From the NCBI GenBank assembly GCA_016256075.1, contig SDVU01000731.1:1-11048 (forward strand): DNA of 11,048 bases. Reading direction: 5' to 3'. Below the pieces are notes generated by a model. It saw nothing but the letters and a program-made list of their open reading frames with translations. It was not told the origin of the DNA and searched no databases. This document shows, piece after piece, positions 1 to 8,067 of this stretch. The position numbers were made by a program, and so were the translations under genes. Position 1 is the first letter of the stretch. Every line of letters starts with the position of its first letter. The stretch is from Dictyocoela muelleri (lineage: Eukaryota; Microsporidia).

Positions 1-9
1 TTAAAGAGT

Positions 10-81
10 GACGTCAGCGGGATTCGAACTACGATACTTAAATTTTACATTCAAGAGTGTTAACCACTGAGCTATCTTGCG
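10..81 (-). pseudogene. degenerate tRNA-like sequence, closest to tRNA-Tyr(GUA)
   Basis: Read on the minus strand, this has a good internal promoter A box (TAGCTCAGTGGTTAA, with U8-A9 in place) and a good B box (GTTCGAATCCC), spaced as in a tRNA. The anticodon arm reads CTTGA-ATGTAAA-ATTTAAG, which resembles eukaryotic tRNA-Tyr arms with a GTA anticodon. The fold is poor. The D-stem half GCTC has no partner, the T stem pairs at only about one position, the two acceptor halves (CGCAAGA and TGACGTC) do not pair, and the anticodon loop is one or two bases too long. I therefore call it a tRNA pseudogene. A tRNA-derived SINE head is the alternative. It directly abuts the 22-bp minisatellite arm that starts near 84. 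The tRNA-like nature is fairly sure; the amino-acid identity is not. Confidence 0.55.
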
Positions 82-83
82 GT

Positions 84-324
84 CTATAGTCTATTTGTTG
101 CATTATTATAGTCTCTTCATTGCATTATCATAGTCATTCGGATCCTTATTATAGTCCAATTACTGTTTTTTTTGCATATTCACAGAGTTTTTTCAAGTGA
201 TAGACTCATCTTTTCAAAGTAATAGACACATCTTTTCAAAGTTATAGACACATCTTTTCAAATTTAAAAGCACATTTTCCATTGAATATAGATGATCTGC
301 TAAAATTTCTCTGAGGCTAATTTC
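84..324. repeat. left arm of large inverted repeat, made of ~22-bp degenerate units
   Basis: Units with a TATAGTC or ATAGAC core recur every 21-22 bp. TAGTC starts near 87, 109, 131 and 152, and three ATAGACnCATCTTTTCAAAG units follow between about 195 and 265. The inner end (about 266-324) carries a conserved single-copy block containing AGATGATCTGCT. The arm is the reverse complement of the material at 1938-2280. The stretch 109-129 matches 2126-2146 exactly in inverted orientation (21 of 21 bases). The block near 290-324 also matches 1141-1218 in inverted orientation. No coding potential is seen. Confidence 0.75.
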
Positions 325-339
325 CGTGATTTATTAAAT

Positions 340-1065
340 TTAAACATATTTTTTACCCATTTTTTTAACCCATAGTTTTTAGCATTTATTTTTAACACAT
401 ATTTTTTAACCCTTATTTTTTAACCCTTATTTATAAATCCTTATTATTATACCCATTTATTTTAGCCCTTATTATTTTTATTATTATAATCATGATTTTA
501 AACCCTTAATTTTTAACTTATTTTTTAACCCTTATTTTCAAACCTTTAATTGCTAGCCTTTATTTTTAACCCTTATTTTTAGCCTTTTTTACCCGTATTT
601 TTAATATTCATCTTTAACCCGTTTTTTAATATTTATTAACCCTTATCCTAAGCCCTTATTTTTTAGCCCTTATTTTTGATCCTCAATTTTTAACTTGTAT
701 TTATAGGTTTATTTTTAACCTCTTTTTAGCCTTTATTTTTTAGCCCTAAAAATAATCATAAATTTTAACTCTCTATTTTCTTGCCCTTTATTTTGATCCT
801 TAATTTTTAGCCCTGATTTTTAGCCCTTATTTTATAGCATATTTTTTTTCACTTATTTTACCCACTATTTTTTAGCCCTTAATTTTTATCGTTAATTTTA
901 AATTAGATTTTTTGCTCATATTTTTTAGCTCTTAATTTAGATCCTTAAGTTTTAGTTTTATTTTTTATATTTTAATTTAATTCCTTAATTTTTAGCCTTG
1001 ATTTTTTGCCCGTTTTTTTAACCTTTTTTAGCCATTTTCCCTTCAGCCTCTATTTTTTAACGTAT
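340..1065. repeat. T-rich degenerate ~13-bp minisatellite
   Basis: About 55 imperfect copies of a short unit of the type (A/G)CCCTTATTTTTTA follow one another without a gene. The plus strand is almost free of G apart from the TAGCCC variants, so strand asymmetry is strong. Near 1065 the polarity flips: 1070-1140 is A-rich, with GGCTTAAAAAATA-like units that are reverse complements of the same motif. The tract is therefore the interior of the dyad bounded by 84-324 and 1141-1218. Units such as TTAACCC and TTAGCCC look like telomere repeats, but the spacing is irregular and the T runs vary, so a telomere is not supported. Confidence 0.7.
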
Positions 1066-1140
1066 ATTTAAAAAATAGATACAAAATAAGGCTTAAAAAA
1101 TACGAAAATAAAAAGGTTAAAAATTAAATAAATCGAGACT

Positions 1141-1218
1141 AAATTAGCCGAACCGAATTGTTGCAGATCATCTATAGCAATGAAAATGTGCTTTAACTTT
1201 GAAAAGATGTGTCTATAA
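1141..1218. repeat. first copy of ~79-bp direct repeat (dyad right arm)
   Basis: This block begins AAATTAGCCGAACC and ends GATGTGTCTATAAC. It is repeated in direct orientation at 1939-2016. Within the two copies, 1166-1200 and 1964-1998 are identical over 35 bases. It is inverted relative to the left arm block ending at 324. The insert at 1220-1937 separates the two direct copies. They are too long and too diverged at their ends to be a target-site duplication. Confidence 0.75.
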
Positions 1219-1219
1219 C

Positions 1220-1937
1220 GGCACGTGATTTTTAGCTCAAAAACGTTTTTTAACGCAAAATTTTTTTAAATTTAAAATGTAATATTAAAAAAAAAGAGGA
1301 ATTAAATTTTTATAAATTATTTAGTGGTTTAAAGACGTCAATATAAATTGAATCGGTAATATACAATTGTTTATAATAGTATCTCACCATTTTTTTACAA
1401 TAATATCACATAAATAATTATTTTACTTTAAAATCTTGTGTGCAAATAATTTCGTGGTGTTTAAATACATAGTAAGTTTTCTAGCTTATTTAAAAAATTA
1501 ATTAAAATCAAAAAATATGTGGCTATAACATTTAATTGTACATTCTAGGTTCATTCATAATCATATCACTAATAATAGCATAGACTTTAAATTAAAGATT
1601 TTGTATGAATTTAGGAATGGGCATCTCTAACTTGTGTTATTTATACAAAAATAAAAAAATGGCTTTATTGCTCACTTTATTCTTATATATACTTTTATAA
1701 TTCATGTCTATAGGTTAAAAAAATGTATATTCGAAAAATACTATAAATAAAAAAATTTAGAAAGAATTTAATAAAGATAAAAAAAATACTATGAGCTTCT
1801 ATTGTTGGCTAGAATATTAAAAGCCTAAATTGCCAAAAAAAAAAACTTTTCATTATAACATTTGTTAAAAATAAAAAAAAATTTACGATAAAAACTTTTT
1901 TGCGCTAGAAAACGCTTTTGCGATAAAGAACAACAGC
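1220..1937. mobile_element. non-coding insert with imperfect terminal inverted repeats (MITE-like)
   Basis: The ends 1221-1260 and the reverse complement of 1898-1937 match at 30 of 40 positions. Their core is CAAAA(A/G)CGTTTT(T/C)TA(A/G)CGCAAAA, which has more C and G matches than the surrounding AT-rich DNA would give by chance. The interior is AT-rich, has no open frame of note and shows no recognisable protein remnant. It lies exactly between two direct copies of a ~79-bp repeat. No short target-site duplication is visible, so the ends are approximate and the family is unknown. A non-autonomous DNA transposon is the simplest reading. Confidence 0.45.
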
Positions 1938-2360
1938 GAAATTAGCCGAGCAGAATTTTCAAAGATCATCTATAGCAATGAAAATGTGCTTTAACTTTAA
2001 AAAATTGTTATATAACTTTATAAATATTTGTCTATAACTTTTAAAAGATGTGTCTATAACTTTAAAACCTAGTACTATAACTATGAAAGAGTCTGTAACT
2101 GTGATAAAACCAGTAAGTAGGACATGATAATGCAATGAAGAGACTAAAATAATCCCAAGAAGAGACTATAATAGTACAACGAAGAGGCTATAATAATACT
2201 CCGAAGGAACTATACTAATGCAACGAATGGACTATAATAGTGCAACGAAGAGGCTATAATAAGCAACAAAAAGACTATTAAAATGCAATTAATGACTATA
2301 AAAATGAAATTAGTAAGCTATAAAAATTAAATACCGGACTATAATAATGAAATACCCGTA
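1938..2360. repeat. right arm of large inverted repeat, ~22-bp CTATAA minisatellite
   Basis: After the second copy of the ~79-bp block, two successive unit types follow. The first is GTCTATAACTTTnAAAAGAT-like, at about 2028-2110. The second is GACTATAATAnTGCAACGAAG-like, at about 2120-2360. Both have periods of about 20-23 bp and share the core CTATAA. The array runs opposite to the left arm at 84-324, and the 21-base block at 2126-2146 is an exact inverted match to 109-129. Units become more diverged toward 2360. No gene is seen. Confidence 0.75.
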
Positions 2361-2461
2361 CAATCTATTTTAGAGTTTTTTTCTCATTTTTTACATTGTT
2401 TTATCATTACTTTTCGATATAAATAATGCTCTTAGCAATATAAAAATTTCTGGAGAGAGAA

Positions 2462-2663
2462 AACTGTAATTAAAACTTTATTTATTTAAATGTGATAATT
2501 CTCGTACTATAGTTGTTTTTTATTATTACTCCGCGGTTCTAGTTTTGTAGTACATTGGCAAGATAAGCAATGTACATTAAATCTAAACCCGTAGAGTAAT
2601 AATAAGAAACCCTATATTGCGGGACTTATCACATTAAAATAAAGATAGCTTTAATTTACAGTT
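2462..2663. repeat. 202-bp hairpin-forming palindrome (possible foldback MITE)
   Basis: Both ends read AACTGTAA into the element. The arms 2462-2557 and 2568-2663 match with a few small gaps (roughly 75-80% by eye). The match includes ATGTGATAA, TTATTATTACTC and the inner exact arms GTACATTG / CAATGTAC, around a 10-nt loop at 2558-2567. There is no open frame. I see no clear target-site duplication, so it could be a foldback element or a locally formed inverted duplication. Confidence 0.7.
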
Positions 2664-2769
2664 ATATATTTACGAAATTTTATATTGCAAAGGTGATATT
2701 TTATTCGAAAAAGTACCGTTTTCAATCATATAGTTTAACTTTTTAAACATTTTTGACAGCTATTTTGTT

Positions 2770-2925
2770 ATTCTTATTTAAACACTTACCTTGAATCTTT
2801 ATTTCTAATCCCTATTACTATCCCCTATTTTTACATTATTTTTTATCCTTATTTTAACCTCTTTTCAAATTTATTATCAACGTTTTTAACATTTATTTTT
2901 CAACAGTTATTTTTACACATTTTGT
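2770..2925. repeat. second small patch of T-rich CCCTATTTTTA-like units
   Basis: Short units such as AATCCCTATTA, ATCCCCTATTTTTA, ATCCTTATTTTAA and AACATTTATTTTT resemble the 340-1060 minisatellite. They are fewer and more diverged. The stretch between the 202-bp palindrome and this patch (2664-2770) holds nothing recognisable. Confidence 0.35.
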
Positions 2926-3578
2926 GGGGTCTTGTTCGGTTTTATGTCAACCACTATTGTAGCTACCTTAATTATGATTTTTTTTTTTTTTAGCCACCAA
3001 TGGTTTTAAAAACACGTTTAAATATAAATTTAAAATTATTTAATTTTAATAAATTTATTGATTTTAATTATAAATTTTTTTTACATTTTAACTAATATCT
3101 TATAAAGTTAATGTGTATTATTAAATTTCATAAAGTCTTAACGCGAAAACTTTTCAGCATTTTAAATTGTTTCATTGGAAACATTATCAATTACACATTT
3201 AATTTATTAATATTTCATATTTATATTGTTGTCAAAATAGAAGAAATAAAAAATCATTTTTTATGTTTATTTTATAAATTATATTCTTTTGCAACAATTA
3301 TTTGATATGCATTGATTATAATCCCCCATAGTATTAAAGTTATAATATAAATTTCAGCCGAACTACAGCTATTGCACATGATTTTATTTCTTTTATTACA
3401 TTATAAACGGATTTTTTTAGTGTCTTTCTCACTTTTAAAACGCTAATTTGCAATATGAACATTTATTAATCATTTTATAATTATTTTAAAAATGAAAAAT
3501 TGCTTTTGTTCGATTTTATGCCCACCTTTTTAAATTTTCAAATTTTTAAAAAGTGGGCATAAAACCGAACAAGACCCC
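2926..3578. mobile_element. 653-bp non-autonomous DNA transposon with GGGGTCTTG ends
   Basis: The terminal 21 bases at 2926-2946 and 3558-3578 are perfect inverted repeats starting GGGGTCTTGTTCGG. The match continues weakly inward through a CCCAC/ACCACT segment. The GG start suits Merlin/IS1595-type ends, but so do other families. The interior is AT-rich and does not encode a transposase. A third copy of the end sequence lies inside at 3508-3537 and faces the right end, forming a hairpin. The flanks (CATTTTGT and TATGTGGC) do not form a convincing 8-9 bp duplication. The right end abuts a decayed Merlin transposase within two or three bases. Confidence 0.65.
3508..3570. repeat. hairpin of duplicated transposon ends
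   Basis: The arms 3508-3537 and 3540-3570 are inverted copies of each other (GTTCGATTTTATGCCCAC against GTGGGCATAAAACCGAAC, plus an A/T-rich inner part), with almost no loop. Each arm is a copy of the terminal repeat of the 2926-3578 element, so the right end of that element is head-to-head duplicated. Confidence 0.7.
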
Positions 3579-3580
3579 TA

Positions 3581-4176
3581 TGTGGCGTATCCGAACATAC
3601 ATTCATAAATCTCAAAGATATCTTTGTTGATGTTTTACTTGTAAATGATAATGTTTTAGTCGATCGAAGAATAGGAGTAGTTGGTATGACAGTTCAAGTA
3701 TACGAAACTGCCTGTAATATGCGTATGTTAATAACATCTCCTACATCGGAGGCGCATTATATTCGAAAGACTATATGGGTTATCGGTATTATTTGTGAAG
3801 ACACAAACGCTATTAAATTTGCTGTTCTAGAAGACAGAACTTCTGAAAGCATTAAGCTTTTTATTAGATAACGTATACGAGAGAACTGTAATTAAAAATG
3901 ATGGATTTCCATCATATAAAACGGCTGTTCCAAGTGTAAAGTGTATCCACACAATAGTGATTCATACTCAGGGATTTGTTGCAGAAGATGGTATCATACC
4001 AATCTTATTGAAAACTTGTGAGCACATATTAAAACTTATATAAGAAGCAAAATAGGTATTATGTAACAAACCTTCCAAAATTTATAAAAGAGCGGGAATT
4101 ATATTATAAAATTACTAAAAAACGAGCTTAAAAGAGTATTAATCGATTGTTATTAAAAATAATTAAAATTTTATGA
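3581..4176 (+). pseudogene. Merlin/IS1595 (ISXO2-like) transposase remnant
   Basis: This is the DDE catalytic half of a cut-and-paste Merlin-superfamily transposase. The longest open piece (ATG at 3686, stop at 3869-3871) reads IGVVGMTVQVYETA...VIGIICED...VLEDRTSESI, the order of the family's first catalytic block. The first Asp is replaced by Tyr (codon 3701-3703). A frame change then leads into NDGFPSYKTAV, whose Asp (3900-3902) is the second acidic residue. A further frame change leads to YHTNLIENL, the HTN-IE block with the catalytic Glu at 4010-4012. The family's Trp two residues later is a stop (TGA 4019-4021). A C-terminal tail rich in Lys and Ile can be followed to about 4176. The frame stays open upstream to about 3581, but the zinc-ribbon/HTH N-terminal half is missing, and the 653-bp element lies where it would be. 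It is clearly inactive. The family call is strong; both ends are approximate. Confidence 0.8.
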
Positions 4177-4353
4177 TTAACATTTTTTAGTTTTTTTAGA
4201 AAAAGAAGGTGACTTAATTAATTAAAAAATTTCATCTCATGCGAGAGAACCATTTTTTTAGTTTGTTTTTTATTAAATATTTCATTAGATATAGTATTTC
4301 AATTCGTTTTTTTAAATTTTTTCGCAGGGTTTTTTAAAATAAAAAAAAAAAAA

Positions 4354-4877
4354 TGGTGCATGCGAGTTATTCGACGTTTTTGAAAAAAAATGTGAATAAA
4401 GAAAAATCAGTTTATTCGCAAAAGTGAAAGTAAAATACTTGAACACTTCGGTTCTTAAACAGGTTAGTCTATCCTAGAAGTTATGTATAGAAATAAAACG
4501 ACGATATAGAAACATAGACGAAATTTTATGGTATTCAATGTTCCTGTATTAGTTTTTTTTAATAGTCGTATTTTTATTTACGAATTAGGAGTTGAATTTT
4601 TAAATTTCATAATTTGTAAATAAAAATACGAGTATTAAAAAAAACTAATACAGGAACATTAGAACCATAAATTTCGTATATGTTTCTATATCGTCGTTTT
4701 ATTTCTAGATATAACTTCTAGGATAGAATAACCGGTTTATGAACCGAAGCGTTCAAGTATTTTACTTTCACTATTGCAAATAACCCGATTTTTAATTATT
4801 CACATTTTTCAAAAACGTCGAATAATCTCAAAAACGTCGAATAATCTCAAAAACGTCGAATAAATCGAATGCATCAA
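4354..4877. repeat. 524-bp long palindrome (foldback element)
   Basis: The left arm 4354-4587 and right arm 4610-4877 are inverted copies around a 22-nt, itself partly symmetric, centre. The inner ~80 bases match at over 90%, including a long exact run around AAAACTAATACAGGAACATT. The outer ends read TGGTGCATGCGAGTTATTCG on the left and the complement of TGATGCATTCGATTTATTCG on the right. The right arm is about 34 bases longer because it carries tandem copies of an AAAAACGTCGAATAATCTC unit. It has no coding capacity. A transcript through it would fold into a very long hairpin. It lies inside the left terminal repeat region of the Tc1/mariner-type element. Confidence 0.9.
4811..4864. repeat. 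19-bp tandem repeat in the right palindrome arm
   Basis: Three consecutive copies of AAAAACGTCGAATAA with a TCTC linker start near 4811, 4830 and 4849 (period 19). The left arm holds only one equivalent copy at about 4366-4381, so the expansion came after the arms formed, or was lost from one arm. Confidence 0.85.
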
Positions 4878-4958
4878 ATTTTTTAAACTCTTCACAGCGT
4901 TTTTTAAAATAAACACAGGTTAAAAAAATTTTTTTAATAAATTAAAAATATCGTTTTT

Positions 4959-5932
4959 TTAATTAAAATCTTTCTTTGCAATCGCTTTTAAACAATTACG
5001 ACGCATATGTCTCCAATAAACCTGCAAATCAACTGTAGTTAATTTGTTCACGAATTCAAGATTAGATTTGTAAAGGACTCATCGGACCCACTTGATAAAA
5101 ACCTTCTCAAAATAGATTTAATCTTCGCAAAATTCAAATTCAATCGGGTTAAGCATGTAACTATAAAGAGACAAAAACATTAAATTTACCTTCTTTTAAA
5201 CAAATTTTTTTTTGTGATATTTGAATGATGGATCTTTGCATTATCAAGTATAAAAATGCAATTTCAAAATCGATTTTTGTTTGCATTTTTTAATTAATTG
5301 ATCAAAAATACAGACAAATTTGTCGGAATTCACTAAACCAACAAATGTTAGGGTAAACAAAACCGAATTTTCGGTTATTGCAGATATTTAACTCACATTA
5401 GTTTAAGCGTTGACGAAACCAGGGTACTTGCCGGCTTTCCTTTAACTGATATTCCTATAGTTTTTCTCAGATTTAAATTAAAGGATGATTCATCAATAAA
5501 AACCTTTATGAATTTCTCTTCAATATTCATGAAATTTTGTGAATAGATTTGCCGTTTACTTTTACTCGTCTCTGAGTTTATATTTATTGATGTATATGAA
5601 ATCTTTTTTAAAGTAATTTGAAGCCTATAAATCATTCTTCTTATAATTCAAGAAAAATGTTTACAGAAAATTTATCCTCTATTTTTTCTCGAATTTGAAC
5701 CATTGTTAGCAACGGGTTCAATTCTATTTAATTTTAACAAAGTCGAGAATTTCCACACTGTTTTTCTTATTTGAAGGTTTTCCCTTTTTTTTTCTTTTCG
5801 ACAATTGATTTATTTATATAATTTCTTATGATATTTGTGGCGGCCTGAATACACATCCACAAGAAATGTGGCATCTTTGACGCTGTATTTATCTTCAATG
5901 ACATTTTTATAAAATCTTTTCTTTTTTTTCAT
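4959..5932 (-). pseudogene. Tc1/mariner-IS630-type DDE transposase pseudogene
   Basis: This is the remnant of a cut-and-paste transposase. From the N-terminus (high coordinates), a start at 5932-5930 (MKKKKRFYKN) leads into a helix-turn-helix-like stretch with KYSVKDA and, in another frame, IVEKKKKGK. The best open piece (5635 down to 5393) ends its HTH linker with TLKKISY and then shows KVFIDESSFNLNLRK, the first catalytic block, with Asp at 5494-5492. ILDNAKIHHS follows in the same frame after stops (second Asp at 5245-5243). A frame change then gives YSYMLNPIEFEF, with the catalytic Glu at 5141-5139, about 34 residues on. This is DD34E-type spacing, as in Tc1 and IS630. The C-terminus, VYWRHMRRNCLKAIAKK, ends with a stop at 4961-4959. 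The length, about 324 codons, is normal. All three acidic residues survive but the frame is broken several times, so it is inactive. It lies centrally between matching terminal repeats. Confidence 0.85.
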
Positions 5933-8059
5933 TCGAAATCAAGTTTTTTCTATTTATTCTGACATTCTAAGGATTACAAAAAAATTTAAAACGCGGTGTT
6001 TTTTTTAAAAAAATGCTTTTAAAGAATTTTTTTTGTTATTTTAAAAAACCATCGAAAAAATTTAAAAAACAAGTTTAAATACTATACATTAATAGTTTTT
6101 GTGATTCCCGGGTGTTCCATGAATTAATGTTTTTCTTTTGGTTTTTTTATAGATTTTTAAAATTTTATTTTCGTAAGTACCTTTAAGTACGCATACTCTT
6201 TATAAATAATCCGAAATTATGTAATCTTTCTCTTTAATGTGCTTTATTTCTGCGAAAAACTCTTTTATAATCTATCTCTAATTTAAGTATTCTATTAAAT
6301 TGGGTGTTATCGTAATTTCTAAAAGTTTTGCTATTTGTAAAATATAATTGTTTTTGAACCTTTTATAATTGATTCAAAGTGTTTTAATGTTTTTTATGGT
6401 TAAAATTTCCTTTTATACTATAATGTAATTATTTTCTGAGTCTTTAAATTTGTAACTAAAAAATCCTATTATGTTTTTGTTTTGAGGTAAAGTAGATATT
6501 ATATCTTTAAGACTAGCGTCCGTGTGTATTTCGTATTTTTTATTTGGATTTGTGTGTGTGTGATTTTTTTTTCTTTAAATCCTAGAATTTTTTCTTATAA
6601 ACATTTAGTTTGAATTTCATTCCAAGATTTTTTACTTTTTTCTTTTTAAGAATATCGGTTATAGGTGCTATTTTAATACTTAAATTTTTAATATAAGGTC
6701 CGTACCATTGTAATATTCCTATGCTGCATATTAAGTTTTTTTGAATTTTTATAATGAGCTGATTTATACGCTTTGTATCAAGCCTAATTCCTTATTTATT
6801 TATTATTTGACCAAGTAATATAACTTAATCTTTAATAAAACGACTTTATGTTAATTTATGACCATATTGTGTCTTTTTAGTATTCCGAAAACATATTCGG
6901 CGTGTTTAAAATGGTCATCAATGTCTTTACTGTATATAAGGCTGCTATCTAAAAAAATTCAATAAACTTTAAATGTCCTAATAAATTTGTTATTTATTTT
7001 TGAAAAAACTATGTACTCTCGTCAGGCGAAAGAGCATTCTGGTGAAATGATATTTACTTCCCAATTTTGTTAATGAAGTTAGGTGTTTACGTCTCTTGTC
7101 TATTTCTATTTGTTAATATCCTCTTTTTAAGTCAATTTAAGGAAATATGCAGCTTCAATATAAGTCAATAAAAGATTTATGTTTTTCGAGATATGAATGG
7201 GGTTCGGTTTTTGTTATTGAGCTTAATTTTCTATAGTAGATTGATAAACGTACATCACCGCTAGGTTTAATTTTATGAAATGCAGGTTAATTGTAAAATA
7301 ATTTTAATTTCTCGATGATTTTCTAAATAAAATAACTCTTTAATATGTTTTATAAGCTTTCATCTTAAAACCCGGAGGAATATTGTATTGTTTTTTTCCT
7401 TAACTAATGTATATTTTTCAAGTTTTATTTTTAATCTCTTATCTTTTTCTGTTTGAATGGACATATTTCACTAATAAATCTTTAATTAATTTATCAAGTT
7501 TATTCATATCAGGTTTTATCGTGTTTAAACTAAGATTAGATAAACTTATATTATTCATATCTTTTATTTGTTAATCGATAGTAAGACCATTGTTTTTAAA
7601 AGCAATGATGAAAATCTTATATTTTAACAAATTTGTGACAAAGATGATATAGTCACTTATTTCAGTAATCAATCCCTTTGTTTTAAGATTTTAAGAGTAA
7701 ATGCTTTAATGTTTATTTTGAAATTTGTTATTTTGTTTACACTTGCTGAATTTCCGTTCTCAAATATTATTTTCTTGGGTTGTGTATTTTTAATTTTTAA
7801 ATTTAACATTTTTACAATTCGCGAATTTATAAAGTTTTCTGTTGTACCAATATCAATTAATTCCTTGACAATTTTATCATTATTTAGAGCTGAATTAACT
7901 AATAGTTAAGATTTTATACTACTCTTAATTTGTTTTGCTTATTTATATTTAAAATTAAGTGCCTCTTTTTTATGAATTTCATTTGTATAATGTGAATTTA
8001 CTTGATGTTAAGTGCTATATTTACGTCTTGATAGTGGTTTTTTTGTATATAATTTATTT

Positions 8060-8067
8060 AAAAATTC
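8060..8067 (+). repeat. left target-site duplication of the Merlin element
   Basis: AAAAATTC here equals 9209-9216 exactly. Eight to nine bases is the duplication length known for the Merlin/IS1016 superfamily, and both ends of the enclosed element start with GG. Confidence 0.75.

Larger units (their letters stand above)
4292..6084 (-). mobile_element. Tc1/mariner-IS630-type DNA transposon, TA-flanked, with nested palindrome
   Basis: The outer inverted repeats start TAGTATTT at both ends: 4292-4345, and the reverse complement of about 6032-6084. They stay similar for about 52 bases (roughly 85% by eye), including AAATTTTTTCG and TTTTTTAAAATAA. TA lies immediately outside each end (4290-4291 and 6085-6086), the target duplication of this superfamily. 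A second, inner copy of the repeat motif is seen on both sides (about 4881-4915 and about 5996-6030), like the IR/DR arrangement known for some Tc1 elements. The transposase lies on the minus strand between them. A 524-bp palindrome separates the outer and inner left repeats. The element sits in the integrase side of the Ty3/gypsy fossil. Confidence 0.75.

Noticed and set aside
340-1065. Telomere array
   Set aside because: Unit length and T-run length vary too much, and the array is internal to an inverted repeat rather than at an end.
3111-3305. 64-codon open frame on the plus strand
   Set aside because: Composition is only Ile, Leu, Phe, Lys and Asn from AT-rich DNA. It lies inside the non-coding 653-bp element and shows no motif.
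2926-3578. 8-9 bp target duplication around the 653-bp element
   Set aside because: The flanks CATTTTGT and TATGTGGC share only scattered positions, so no duplication is claimed.
7709-7909. 66-codon open frame on the plus strand
   Set aside because: It is antisense to the protease-like part of the retroelement fossil, which explains its openness.
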